Assembly (NCBI RefSeq): GCF_003700275.1
Contig: NZ_RBRE01000016.1
Location: 108,208-172,207 of the forward strand
Length of the DNA: 64,000 nucleotides
Reading direction: 5' to 3'
Source of the DNA: Pseudomonas cichorii
GTDB lineage: Bacteria > Pseudomonadota > Gammaproteobacteria > Pseudomonadales > Pseudomonadaceae
The notes under the pieces are model-generated. The model was not told the origin of the DNA and searched no databases. It saw only the letters and a list, made by a program, of their open reading frames with translations. The translations under genes and the position numbers were made by a program. Positions within the stretch are counted from its first letter, which is position 1. Each line of letters begins with the position of its first letter. Below are positions 1-9,525 of this stretch, one piece after another.

Positions 1-2137
1 GCAGGACCGTCAACGGCAAGGGTTCGGAATCCTTTTGCGTGCTGTTGCGTTTGACTCCGTACTGGATGCTGACCTCGAGATCAATGTTGGCGCCGACCAC
101 GGCTGCCGCAACGCTGAAGTCGACCTGGCCGCTTTGATTACCGGGCCTCTGCTGGTCAGCAGGCGAGCCGCTGCCAACGCTTCCCTTCCAGCTCATGGTG
201 ATCACGTCCTGGACCGCCATGCCGTCGTATTTCACGCGCACGGTTGCGCCATCCACGGCCTGCATAGGATCAAGCTGGCCAGCATTGGCTTCCAGGACGA
301 CCGGCGCTGGTAACTCGCCGAGAATCTTGCCGATGGTCAGTTCCAGCACATGGGAGTATCGATACTGTCCGGTACTGGCAAGTTTGAGGCTATAGGTGAT
401 CCTCACCAGGCTGTCGATACTGGGCTCGATCAGTGAGGCATGGATATTGAAAGTCACGGGTTTGCCAGCGATGGGACTGGTGATGGGGATCCAGTCGCTT
501 GCGCTGCCATCGGGTGTCTCGGCCTGCCAGTACCAGGTCAGGATGTCGCCGGTGACTGTGGCGGTATAGGGCACACGCAATGTGGCGTGATAGGGCACCG
601 TTTCCGGGTCCAGTTGATTGTCCTGGGCTTCGTCGACCGAAGGCGCGGGCAATTCGGCATAGGGGCTGGCGACGAGCAACTTCAGGTGCTCCGAGACACG
701 AATGTCCATGGGCGCCAAGGCATCGCTGGCAACCCGGTAACTGACATCCAGCGTGCCATTGTTCAACGGGGCGATGTGTTGAGACGGCACCGGGATCTGT
801 ACGGGTTTGTCCACTTCATTGCCGGTCACGATGTGCTCGGCTTCATGTGTATAAGGGCTGCCGTTCTGAAGGGTTCCGACCCAGAGCACTACGATCAGGT
901 CGCCACTGTCCATGACCGGATAGACCGGAATCTCGACATGGGCACGTTCCAGGTCCGGATCGAGCAGGTTGCCCACTGTTTCCAGAACCAATGGCATGGG
1001 CAAGGGCACCCGGCCAGAGATGCGGGCAAAGGCCCGTTTCGAGGACTGCGGTGGCGTATCGTTGAGCTTGTTCAATACATAGGAGGCTTCAGCGTTGCCA
1101 TCGCGAATGGCGCGAATATCGGCGTTGGCAACCCTGGGTTCGAGAATGGCCGGGATATTGTTCAGCGTGATGTCTTGGGTACGGCTCAAGGGCGCACCGG
1201 TCACCGGGGTTCCGGTCCAGGTCAGGGTGACGGTATCGCCCAAGGCGAACGGCGCGCCCATGACGTATATCTGCACAACTGCATCACGGTCTTCCAACTG
1301 CTCAAGGTCGATGACATCGTTATTGGCATCCTTGAAAATCGGTGCATCCAGCCGGTGAGCGCCGGCATCCACCCTCACGTAGGCCGGTAACGACCAGTCG
1401 GTAGAGTAATTCCCGACCTCATCGAAGACCTGGTAGTGCACCAGCAGATGGGTAGAGTCGCCACCGGCGAGTATGGTTGCCTGATCGATCAGCAACTCAA
1501 TCGGCTCGCTGCCGCTGGCCTCATCCGGCGTGACCCTGTGGGTCAGGTAGGTCGCGCCCCATTTCAACTCGATCGTATCGCGGGCCGCGCGCCCGGGGTA
1601 GGCGGCAATGAGCACCGGCACGCCTTTGGCTGCCCAGTCGGCATCTATTCCGTTGTCGATGACATCCTGTGGCAACAGCGGCGCGGCGAGTTCGGAGTGG
1701 CCTGGCAGATGCGGGTCCTTGTCCGCTCCGCCGGGACGGTCGAGCTTGACCCTGATGCGCAGCGGTACTGATTCTTCGGCTGTGACGGCGCCTTTGCGTG
1801 TCAGGCTGTAAAACACCTTTTCGGCCCAGTCCGGCTTGATCGGCGTTGTCGAGAGGTACAGGAACACCCTCTGGTTGAGGTCGTCGTCGGTGATGTCATA
1901 TTCGGCGACCAGCGTCTGGTCCCAGTAAATTCCGAGGTGATCGCCAGCCTGCATGGGTTGGTAGGGATCGACCGCACTCAGCACGCCACTGGGGTTATCG
2001 CCGAGGATGTCGATGTTGACGGCTCCATCACCGCCCTCGACCTGTGTGACCATCCCGCCAATCAACAAGGGACGCAACGCCATTGCGCCAGCGTCGCGGC
2101 CCGGAGAGCGGAGCAAAAGACGTAAGTCGCGTTTCAT
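1..2137 (-). CDS. Giant beta-rich repeat protein, 3' part outside window
   Basis: The first 712 codons are visible; the frame runs open off the left edge. ATG at 2137 is preceded by AGGAAG seven bases upstream. No signal peptide or membrane segment is seen at the N-terminus. After about 150 residues comes a block containing VKLDRPGG that also occurs in the giant protein encoded at 3858-9254. At least four units of about 110 residues follow, each opening like LPAPVVLEANAGQLDP and containing a GD..T.TW.G core, an Ig-like or bacterial adhesin-like pattern. It is probably a cell-surface or released adhesin-type protein. Function and export route are unknown. It is the last visible member of a same-strand run with 2199-3827 and 3858-9254, so the three are likely co-expressed. 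Confidence 0.8.
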   Translation of the reverse strand, partial: MKRDLRLLLRSPGRDAGAMALRPLLIGGMVTQVEGGDGAVNIDILGDNPSGVLSAVDPYQPMQAGDHLGIYWDQTLVAEYDITDDDLNQRVFLYLSTTPIKPDWAEKVFYSLTRKGAVTAEESVPLRIRVKLDRPGGADKDPHLPGHSELAAPLLPQDVIDNGIDADWAAKGVPVLIAAYPGRAARDTIELKWGATYLTHRVTPDEASGSEPIELLIDQATILAGGDSTHLLVHYQVFDEVGNYSTDWSLPAYVRVDAGAHRLDAPIFKDANNDVIDLEQLEDRDAVVQIYVMGAPFALGDTVTLTWTGTPVTGAPLSRTQDITLNNIPAILEPRVANADIRAIRDGNAEASYVLNKLNDTPPQSSKRAFARISGRVPLPMPLVLETVGNLLDPDLERAHVEIPVYPVMDSGDLIVVLWVGTLQNGSPYTHEAEHIVTGNEVDKPVQIPVPSQHIAPLNNGTLDVSYRVASDALAPMDIRVSEHLKLLVASPYAELPAPSVDEAQDNQLDPETVPYHATLRVPYTATVTGDILTWYWQAETPDGSASDWIPITSPIAGKPVTFNIHASLIEPSIDSLVRITYSLKLASTGQYRYSHVLELTIGKILGELPAPVVLEANAGQLDPMQAVDGATVRVKYDGMAVQDVITMSWKGSVGSGSPADQQRPGNQSGQVDFSVAAAVVGANIDLEVSIQYGVKRNSTQKDSEPLPLTVL

Positions 2138-2198
2138 GTGGGCACTTCCTGTGTGCGTGAACGACCGGGCCAGCCTTGATTGGCCTGCGTCGTGCGGA

Positions 2199-3827
2199 TC
2201 AGTTGGGTGGGGTTTCCGGGCTGGACTGCATTGAGCGGGACGGTGGCGAAGGCGCTCCCGGAGCCAGTTGGCTGGCCGGATCGTAGGAAAATACCTGGCC
2301 GTCGGTAGCGCCCAGATTCATTTCCACGATGGGCAAAAAACGCTGGGTCTGCTGGAAGTAATCGTTCTGGATGAACTGGGCCTGGAGCAGCCCGCCGCTG
2401 TTTTTCTCATAAAAGAACGCTTCCAGAGGCAAGTCCTTGGGAATGTTGCGCGGCCAGGCCGCCATCATTATTTCGTTCCAGTAAAGATTGGCGGGAAGGC
2501 TTTGGCGTACGTCGATGCTCAGTTGAAACTGCTCCGGGCCCGGCCCGAATGCACAACTGCTGTACGGATATGCCTGATAGCGTGCCGCCCATGCCGCTAC
2601 AGTGGTGACGCCCATTGCCTCGCACTGGCCGCGGAAAGTGCAGGGATCGGGGCTGCCGCTGGTGGCGGCATCGTACGGATAGGCACAGCGCAAGGTTGGC
2701 GGGTAAGTGGCGGGAGCGTTGAGTGCCTTGAAGGTGAAACCGTAGGGGCGGTTATAAGCCAGCATATTGATAATGATGTCGCTGCGGGCATAGGAAAACG
2801 AAACCCCGTTGTTGGCGATCGATCCGGGGCTCGCGTCCCAGGCGTGGAAAGCGCTGGTCGCCTGATTGGAGCGGAACAACACGCCGTTGCAGTAGTAGGA
2901 TGCCCGCGCATCGGGGCATTGCGGTCTTGCATCGGCATAGCGTTTGTTCATGGCCTGCGCTACGCCATAACCAACATACAACTGATCCGCAAGATTGAAG
3001 CCGAACACCTTGCCGGAGCTGTCCTGCAGATCCATGCGAACGGTGGGCAGCCATTCGCCAGTGGCATTGAAGTAATCACGCTGATCCTTCTGGGCTTCGG
3101 ACAGCGAGCCGTTCTGGTGAGTGTCGTAGAACAGCGCCTGCACCGGGACCTCCTGCGGGAGGGTCGGGTCCCAGTTGCGCAGTTGCAACTGGTTGGCCCT
3201 GGCCGACCATTCGCTGCCCAGCAGTTCGTGAGCCTCAAGGCTGGCCTTGAACTGCAGCGGCTCAAGGCTGCTCAACGAGCATTGCTGTTCTGGCTGGTTG
3301 CCCTGCTGCTCAAAGTGCGTCAGCCAGGCCGAGACACCGGTGATGCCCAGCGCCTTGCATGAGCTGGCATCGCTGGTCGCTGACGGGCTTGCCGGTGAGG
3401 CGGGCAGGGCGCAGCCATAATTGCCGCGAGCGCTGTTCAGCCCAGAGGCGAAAGGGTAAGCGCAGAGTACTTCCAGGGTCTTGCCATTGCCGACAGCGGT
3501 GAACAGGTCACTGAAAATCACGCCGTTCGGCTGCTCCAGTTGCCGGATGCCGAGATCGCGGCGCAGGTAGACCAGCTCTTCGGCACCCAGCGCGACGGCA
3601 TCGGTGTCATGCTGCCAGAACTTCTGGCCGGCCTCTCGCGTAGCCGGCTGCACCAATACGCCATTGCATTGCCAGGCGGGTTTGTCGGACCCGCATGTGG
3701 TGGCAGTACTCTGATAGCGATTGTTGAGCAACTGCACGGTTTGCGGACCACTGATGGCCTGCGCCTGGGTGCAGGCGAAAAACAGCAGCGATGCGATGGC
3801 GTTGATGAATAGCGCCGTGGTCTTCAT
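2199..3827 (-). CDS. Secreted halovibrin-like protein, internally duplicated
   Basis: A 542-residue protein. A Sec signal peptide of about 24 residues ends at AQA, and AGGAGG precedes the ATG. The mature part consists of two homologous halves (about 28-290 and 290-530). Each has an N..RY....C....PA..CNGVL segment, a cysteine-containing CAYP motif, a short C..(G)(I/V)T...AW segment, and an LP..A(L/F)FY....Q.DYF....LP stretch. These motifs are what I recall from Pseudomonas proteins annotated as halovibrin (HvnA), which are normally single-unit, so this looks like a tandem fusion. Conserved cysteines suggest disulfides in an extracytoplasmic protein. Activity is not provable here; halovibrins are described as secreted NAD-hydrolysing/ADP-ribosyl-type enzymes. 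It sits 30 bases after the giant gene at 3858-9254 and 61 bases before the next one, in one direction. Confidence 0.65.
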   Translation of the reverse strand: MKTTALFINAIASLLFFACTQAQAISGPQTVQLLNNRYQSTATTCGSDKPAWQCNGVLVQPATREAGQKFWQHDTDAVALGAEELVYLRRDLGIRQLEQPNGVIFSDLFTAVGNGKTLEVLCAYPFASGLNSARGNYGCALPASPASPSATSDASSCKALGITGVSAWLTHFEQQGNQPEQQCSLSSLEPLQFKASLEAHELLGSEWSARANQLQLRNWDPTLPQEVPVQALFYDTHQNGSLSEAQKDQRDYFNATGEWLPTVRMDLQDSSGKVFGFNLADQLYVGYGVAQAMNKRYADARPQCPDARASYYCNGVLFRSNQATSAFHAWDASPGSIANNGVSFSYARSDIIINMLAYNRPYGFTFKALNAPATYPPTLRCAYPYDAATSGSPDPCTFRGQCEAMGVTTVAAWAARYQAYPYSSCAFGPGPEQFQLSIDVRQSLPANLYWNEIMMAAWPRNIPKDLPLEAFFYEKNSGGLLQAQFIQNDYFQQTQRFLPIVEMNLGATDGQVFSYDPASQLAPGAPSPPSRSMQSSPETPPN

Positions 3828-3857
3828 GACCTTCTAGCCTCCTTATGGCAAACACCG

Positions 3858-6800
3858 TTACGAGCTGGTTTTCTCCCGGTTCCTGAAGCTGGCAAGTTGC
3901 TCGGCAGTCGAGGTAATCCCAACTGCCTGAAGAGGCAGGGAAGCTTCGCTACTGCTGGCGTTTTCCTCGACATCGCTACCGCTGAGGTCATAAGTCCAGC
4001 AGGTGTCGCTGCCGAGTTCATCGGCTGTCCAGAACGGATAATCCAGCCAGCCCAGATAGGAAGTCACCGGCAGATTGTCGGAGTATTGCCGCCACAGTTG
4101 CTTGAGCTCGGCGAGCGAAACGGGATCGACTCCGGCCGTCATGCACACGCTCTGCATGCCAGCCCAGTCGGTACTGCCGGTCAGGAAGTGCACGACCTTT
4201 ATTCCACTGACGGTCAGCGAGTAGCTGCGTGTTTCCCCGGCACTGTCCTGGGCCGTGATGTTGCTGTTGCCATTGAGCCTGGCCGTCACGGTGCCGTTCT
4301 CGTCGACGGTCGCCACGCGGTCGTCGCTGCTGCTGTAGGTGTAAGGCGCGTTTCCCCAGTCGGCCGGGCGGGTGAGTTGCGCGAAGGCCGGAGGGCTTGC
4401 CGGGGCCTTGTGTTCCGCCACGACGTAGTTTCGACTGCCCAGGTCCAGGGTCGCATCAGCCTCGAACCCGGCGCTGATGTTCAGTAGCAACAGTTGCGAA
4501 GGGGTTTCGTGGGTGCTGTCCGCGACAATCACGCCGTACCAGACATTGACGGTGGTTTGCGCACTGGCCTGAAATACCGAAGCCAGCACTTCAAAGTCGA
4601 CGCCCGGCCCCGGTCCGTTGCGGCCAATGAGGATGTAGTCGATCAGTTCTTCGCCAACATACAGGTTGACCCGATCGCGATACATCAAGGCTCCCGGCGG
4701 GATGTGGACCACAATGGGACGCTCCGGATCGCTGCCAGGGTCCAGCACATCGTTTTCGGCTTCTTCGATGATCGGCTTGTCCCAGGTGTCTGGTGCCTGC
4801 AAGGCACTGAAGCCGGAAACCGCATTGGCCTGCTGCTCGCTGGAGCGCCGGGCTGTCAGCGCCCGACCTCTGGACGCTGCTGTTGCCAGGTAGGAGAGTT
4901 GGCCACGCAACAGGGATTGCACACTGCTGCTGTCACCCCCGCCACCGGCAACCCCCCAGGTAACCACCCGACCATCGGAGGTCAGGGCCACGAAACTCTG
5001 GCTATTGGCATATACGGCCTGGACGTTGGTCAGTTCCGCGACCACGCTGCTGGTGTCGCCTCCCACGGCGGCATCGCCCCAGGCTACAACTGTCCCGTTG
5101 CGGCGCAAGGCGGCAAAGGCCTTGGCGGTACCCACCACTTGCACGATGTCATTGAGCGTGGCGATGTCTTGCGAAACGGTGCCGCCATGCGTCGCTGCGC
5201 CCCAGGCCACGACATGGCCGTTGCCGCGTCGTGCGGCGAATGCCTGCCAGGTGGAGCTGACTTCCTGAATGTCGGTCAGCGAGGCGATATCGGCAGGGAC
5301 GGTGCCGCCATGCTCGGCGCTTCCCCAGGCCCTGACCTGGCCGTTGTTCCTGAGCAGCGAGAAGGCTTGCGCGCTGGAGGCGCCCAGTTCGCGGATATCG
5401 GTCAAGGCGGCGATATCGGCGGGAACGCTGCCGCCACTCGCCGGATTTCCCCAGGCGACGACCCTGCGGTTCGCGCGGATGGCCGCAAAGGCGTTGTAGT
5501 TACCGGAAACCTCGACGATATCGGTCAGTGCCTTGATATCGTCCGGCACCACTCCTCCTGTGGTTGCATAACCCCACGCAACTATTTGGCCGGTACGCCT
5601 GAGAGCGGCGAAGGCAAGACCGGCGCCCACCACCATGCTGATATCGCTGAGGCTGGCAATGTCTGGCGGTACGGCGCCTCCGTAATTGACATCGCCCCAG
5701 GCAACCACATTCCCTGAACTCTTGATCCCGGCAAAGGCCATGGCATTGCTGGTGATGCTGACGAAACTGTCTGATGGCACGCCGCCCAGTGCACCGCCTT
5801 CGGCAGCGTTGCCCCACACCACTACATGGCTGTTGGTACGGCGTGCGACATAGGCGCTGCGCGTGCAACTGACTTCGACGATATCGTCCATGGTGATGAT
5901 CGTGGAAGGAATGTTTGCCCCGTAGGCCACATGGCCCCAGCCAATCACATCTCCGGTATCGCGATGGGCGACCAGCGCTGCGTCACCGTTGGTGTAGGTA
6001 TCGTTGCCATTGCCAATGATATTGGCCGGATTGAGGGTAAGCAGATCACCCTGGCTGCGCACCCGCAGGGTAAGGTCGGGGCGTGTATCGCGCAGGCTGG
6101 TTCCCTGAGTCCAGTTCGAGTCGCCATCGTATTGCCAGTCGGCATTCAGCGGAGTACCGGTTGTGGCGTGGAATGCACTGATCCGGCGTGGTGTCCCCGA
6201 ACTTCGATAGCAGCTTCTGTTGAAACGTGCGCCCAGGACCCTCAAGAGGCCGGCCCCGAGGGTGGTTTCGACATCATAGGTGGCGACCGGCGAAGGCCCG
6301 TCGGTGCTGTTGTCGATGCGCTTGATCGTATAGCTGAGGTCGACACTGTGCCCGTCGTTGGCCAGCACTGTGGCGTGAGCGATGTCGATCAGCAATACGC
6401 CATCGGCGCTGGCCGTTTTGCTCGGCTTCACGCTGCCTTCGCCCGGCTGGCCGGCCCAGGTGAGGGTCACCGATTCTCCGGCTTTCAGCTTCGCTTCGAC
6501 ACCAATACGCACGTGGGCGCCATTGAGCGCATTGTTGGGGTCCAGCAGCATGCCCTTTGCCTCATCGATGAGCGGGGCGGGCAGTGGTGCTGCCTTGACC
6601 TCGAAGGCGTGAGTCAGGGAAGGCCTGTCATCGCCGATCAGTGGTGTGACCACATAGCTGACCGTAACCGTGGCATCCATGCTTTTACGCACTTCATCAA
6701 GAGTCACCGCAAACAGCACATCCTTGTCGACCATGCTTCCAGTAATGTTTCTCCCGGCGCTGTAAGGGGGCGTGGATCTGTCGTTCTGCCAGGTGATATT

Positions 6801-9254
6801 CACGGCATCCCCGGCCACCATGTCTGACCAGTGCGGGACGACGATTTTTGCCCCGCCGGGGATTTCATCCAGGCTCAGGAAGTTATCTTCACTGCCGGGT
6901 ACCAGCGGTGCAGCCAGTTGATCCTGCTGCCCGGCCTCGACACTGAAAGAGTGCGCCAGAGAAGGCATTTCCAGGCCTGAGGGCGTGGTCACCACATAGC
7001 TGACCATCACTGTGCCGCCGATGCTTTTGCTGACTTCCGCCCGCGGCACCGGCAGCGTCACATCCTTGTCGACCATGCCCGCGTCGATATCTTTTTCAGT
7101 CACGTAAGTCGGCGTGCCCTTGTTGTCCTGCCAGGTGATTATCAGAGAGTCCAGCGCCTGCATCCCATCCCAGTGGGGGACGACGATCTGCGCTCCGGCA
7201 GGTATTTCATCCAGGCTCAGGACTCCATCTTCGCTGTGCGGGACCGATGGCTTGGCCAGTGCCTCCTGCTGATCGGCACCAATGCGGAAGGTCAGGATTT
7301 CCGAGTCGCTGCGCCGGTTGGTATCTACATGGATCACCCAGCAGGAGACATCGACCGTGCCACCCTCATTGGGGGTGATATCGCTGCCTGGAATATCGAA
7401 CACCACGGGCTTGTTCACGGTGAAGCTGGTGATTTTTATCCAGTCCGTACTGTCGCCACTGACGCTGCCCTGCCACTGGTAATGCACATGATCGCCTATC
7501 TCCATCGTGGGGTAGATCGCCACGGTCAGCGTGGTTTCGCTCAGTGGCGGGTTCATTAGGCCGTCGGTCACACCAAATACGATGGGCGCAGGCAGTTCTG
7601 CGCGGGGCTCGCCGACATTCAGCCTGGCCGAGTGGAGCGACTCGCGTTCCACGATCGTGCCATTCATGTCCTTGGCCAGCACGTAATGCAGTTCCAGCGT
7701 TCCGCCTTCGATGGCTTTGAGGTGGGTGCCGGAAACCTTCATGACGATCGGCAACTGGCTGTCCTGCTCACGGTTGGTGATGTTATGGGGCGCCAACTGC
7801 GGGTCATAGATGCTCAGGTCGGGGCGGGTGCCGATCCACTTGAGGGTGATCTGGTCACCGGCAGCCATGCTGGTGTCCCACGGGATCTCGATACGGGTAC
7901 TGATAAAGTCGGGATCGAGAGCACCCTGAACCGCGTCCAGCGCGACAGGCTCGGCCAGGCGTGAGGATTCGCCGACCACGGTGACAAAGGCGCCCCTGGA
8001 TTTCGATTCGCTGCCGTCGGCATGCAGTACCCGGTAGTTGAACACTGCCTGGGATCTGGCCAGTTGCCGAATGTGGGTATTGGGGATCAACTGCTCGATG
8101 ACTTTGGGCAGGGCTTCGATCAGCAATTGTGGTGCTTCGTATATGACGGGATCGCCATCGACCGTCGTGCCGCTCAGCTTGACCACAACCTTGTCGCCGA
8201 TGACGAAGTCCGGCTTGAGAGCAACAATCTGGGCGGTGACCGCAGCACTGCCCAGTTTGTCGAGATCAAGCACATTATTCACGGCTTCCTTGACGATGAG
8301 TGCATTGAGGCGTGAATTGCCGGTATCGACCAGAATGCGGATTTCGCTGCTCCAGTCCTCGGAGCGGTTTTGTACGATGTCGTAAACCTCGAAGGCCACG
8401 GCCAGGCCCTGATCCCCGGAATCGCCGGCAGCCAGAATGGTGGCTTCGTCGACGGTCATCACAATCGGTTTTCCGACCTCGCCCGCCAGCACTTTATGCT
8501 GGATGAACTGACCGCCCCACGACAGTCTGATCTCGTCACCCTCGGTCATGTTGGGGTACGGTTCCAGCGTGGCATCCACGCCGGCCTTCGCCGCATCGGC
8601 GTCCACTCCGTCGTTGACGATATCCTGCGGCAGGCTCAGGCGCAGCTCGGAATGACCGGGGGTGTCCTCGTCCTTGTCCTCGCCGCCAGGGCGATCCAGT
8701 TTGACGAATATTTGCGTTTTGGCTGAGTCTTCGGGCGTATTGCCCAGACGAGTCAGCCGATAAAACAGAACGTGAGAGCCGGGTGACAGGCGTGCCGCAT
8801 TGATGAAGGTCGTGACTCGCAGGTCGACTTCTTCGGCGTCGATGTTTTCCGTGAGTACGATGTTGTTGTCCAGCAACACCTTGACGCTATCGCCCTGGGC
8901 CATCTGTGGCCAGGGCGGGATGTAGAGCTGCAGCCCGTGCAGGGGAAAGTTATCCAGAGCCGCACCGATGTTGATCCCCCATTCGCCGCTTTCAATCGGG
9001 CCGGTTCGACCGGGGATTTCCAGCTCCACGGGGATCAGTCTGGAAAAGACACCTTGCGCCGCAGGACCGATAAACATCTCGATGCCATTGTCCAGTTTTT
9101 CGGCGGGAAGATAGGTGCTGATGCGCATGATGTTATCCAGCGCAAGGCTGACCTGAGCACCTCGGCCAGATGGGAGATCATTGGTGGGAACGAAGAACCT
9201 CAAGGGCTCGGAATTATCGGGTTCCTGAGCGCTGTCTGGCGCGCGAGTATCCAT
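3858..9254 (-). CDS. 1798-residue multi-repeat protein with RCC1-like array
   Basis: Large probable adhesin-type protein without a recognisable N-terminal signal peptide. Residues about 1-200 are shared in style with the protein starting at 2137 (VKLDRPGG...PGHSEL block). Residues about 300-1000 hold six units of about 110 residues beginning with patterns like LAKPSVPHSEDGVLSLDEI. Residues about 1115-1430 are an RCC1/beta-propeller-like array with a strict 42-residue period (VVAWG...GG.VP.DIA.L.DI). Another unit follows (WDKPIIEEAENDVLDP), then a BIG2-like segment (SSSDDRVATVDENGTVTA) and a Trp/Cys-rich tail of about 120 residues resembling the C-type-lectin-like end of intimin/invasin proteins. 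GGAG lies ten bases before the ATG. It is first in the same-strand run with the halovibrin-like gene and the second giant gene. Biological role unknown. Confidence 0.8.
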   Translation of the reverse strand: MDTRAPDSAQEPDNSEPLRFFVPTNDLPSGRGAQVSLALDNIMRISTYLPAEKLDNGIEMFIGPAAQGVFSRLIPVELEIPGRTGPIESGEWGINIGAALDNFPLHGLQLYIPPWPQMAQGDSVKVLLDNNIVLTENIDAEEVDLRVTTFINAARLSPGSHVLFYRLTRLGNTPEDSAKTQIFVKLDRPGGEDKDEDTPGHSELRLSLPQDIVNDGVDADAAKAGVDATLEPYPNMTEGDEIRLSWGGQFIQHKVLAGEVGKPIVMTVDEATILAAGDSGDQGLAVAFEVYDIVQNRSEDWSSEIRILVDTGNSRLNALIVKEAVNNVLDLDKLGSAAVTAQIVALKPDFVIGDKVVVKLSGTTVDGDPVIYEAPQLLIEALPKVIEQLIPNTHIRQLARSQAVFNYRVLHADGSESKSRGAFVTVVGESSRLAEPVALDAVQGALDPDFISTRIEIPWDTSMAAGDQITLKWIGTRPDLSIYDPQLAPHNITNREQDSQLPIVMKVSGTHLKAIEGGTLELHYVLAKDMNGTIVERESLHSARLNVGEPRAELPAPIVFGVTDGLMNPPLSETTLTVAIYPTMEIGDHVHYQWQGSVSGDSTDWIKITSFTVNKPVVFDIPGSDITPNEGGTVDVSCWVIHVDTNRRSDSEILTFRIGADQQEALAKPSVPHSEDGVLSLDEIPAGAQIVVPHWDGMQALDSLIITWQDNKGTPTYVTEKDIDAGMVDKDVTLPVPRAEVSKSIGGTVMVSYVVTTPSGLEMPSLAHSFSVEAGQQDQLAAPLVPGSEDNFLSLDEIPGGAKIVVPHWSDMVAGDAVNITWQNDRSTPPYSAGRNITGSMVDKDVLFAVTLDEVRKSMDATVTVSYVVTPLIGDDRPSLTHAFEVKAAPLPAPLIDEAKGMLLDPNNALNGAHVRIGVEAKLKAGESVTLTWAGQPGEGSVKPSKTASADGVLLIDIAHATVLANDGHSVDLSYTIKRIDNSTDGPSPVATYDVETTLGAGLLRVLGARFNRSCYRSSGTPRRISAFHATTGTPLNADWQYDGDSNWTQGTSLRDTRPDLTLRVRSQGDLLTLNPANIIGNGNDTYTNGDAALVAHRDTGDVIGWGHVAYGANIPSTIITMDDIVEVSCTRSAYVARRTNSHVVVWGNAAEGGALGGVPSDSFVSITSNAMAFAGIKSSGNVVAWGDVNYGGAVPPDIASLSDISMVVGAGLAFAALRRTGQIVAWGYATTGGVVPDDIKALTDIVEVSGNYNAFAAIRANRRVVAWGNPASGGSVPADIAALTDIRELGASSAQAFSLLRNNGQVRAWGSAEHGGTVPADIASLTDIQEVSSTWQAFAARRGNGHVVAWGAATHGGTVSQDIATLNDIVQVVGTAKAFAALRRNGTVVAWGDAAVGGDTSSVVAELTNVQAVYANSQSFVALTSDGRVVTWGVAGGGGDSSSVQSLLRGQLSYLATAASRGRALTARRSSEQQANAVSGFSALQAPDTWDKPIIEEAENDVLDPGSDPERPIVVHIPPGALMYRDRVNLYVGEELIDYILIGRNGPGPGVDFEVLASVFQASAQTTVNVWYGVIVADSTHETPSQLLLLNISAGFEADATLDLGSRNYVVAEHKAPASPPAFAQLTRPADWGNAPYTYSSSDDRVATVDENGTVTARLNGNSNITAQDSAGETRSYSLTVSGIKVVHFLTGSTDWAGMQSVCMTAGVDPVSLAELKQLWRQYSDNLPVTSYLGWLDYPFWTADELGSDTCWTYDLSGSDVEENASSSEASLPLQAVGITSTAEQLASFRNREKTSS
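4960..5930 (-). repeat. 126-bp tandem coding repeat (42-residue RCC1-like units)
   Basis: Inside the giant gene the phrase encoding VAWG recurs near 5073, 5200, 5326, 5450, 5575 and 5700, a constant spacing close to 126 bases, with more degenerate copies on both sides. The units differ enough at base level that this is an old array, not a recent slippage product. Confidence 0.8.
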
Positions 9255-9488
9255 GTCAATTGACTCCGCTGGCTTTTTTCATGAAGCCATTGGGCAATAC
9301 GACGGGCTTTTTGAATACTGACAGAAATGACGGGGTTTGCTGCCACTGGTCGGCTGCTCAGGCAAGGGCTGCGGTCCAGCGCATCCCATCGAGCCAGCCG
9401 CTTGAGGCAATGCACACCTCTCGGGCCTTGTGTTGACGGCCTGATCTCGCCCGATCAAATAACTTCTTCAACTGACACTTGATCGGGG

Positions 9489-9502
9489 AGAACGATCGTT
9501 CT
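9489..9502. promoter_or_regulatory. Palindromic operator upstream of tetR-type gene
   Basis: Perfect 14-bp palindrome AGAACGATCGTTCT ending 23 bases before the regulator's likely ATG. Position and shape are those of a TetR-family self-operator. It also lies between the regulator and the divergent giant-repeat-protein gene starting at 9254. Confidence 0.65.
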
Positions 9503-9525
9503 ACATTGAGCCCATGGAGAAGCCA

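Noticed and set aside
440..1390. Long plus-strand open frame over the left edge, and others at 2268-3362, 4494-5717 and 5826-6827
   Set aside because: These are antisense shadows of the minus-strand giant and halovibrin-like genes, which have ribosome sites, clear repeats and, for the middle one, a signal peptide.
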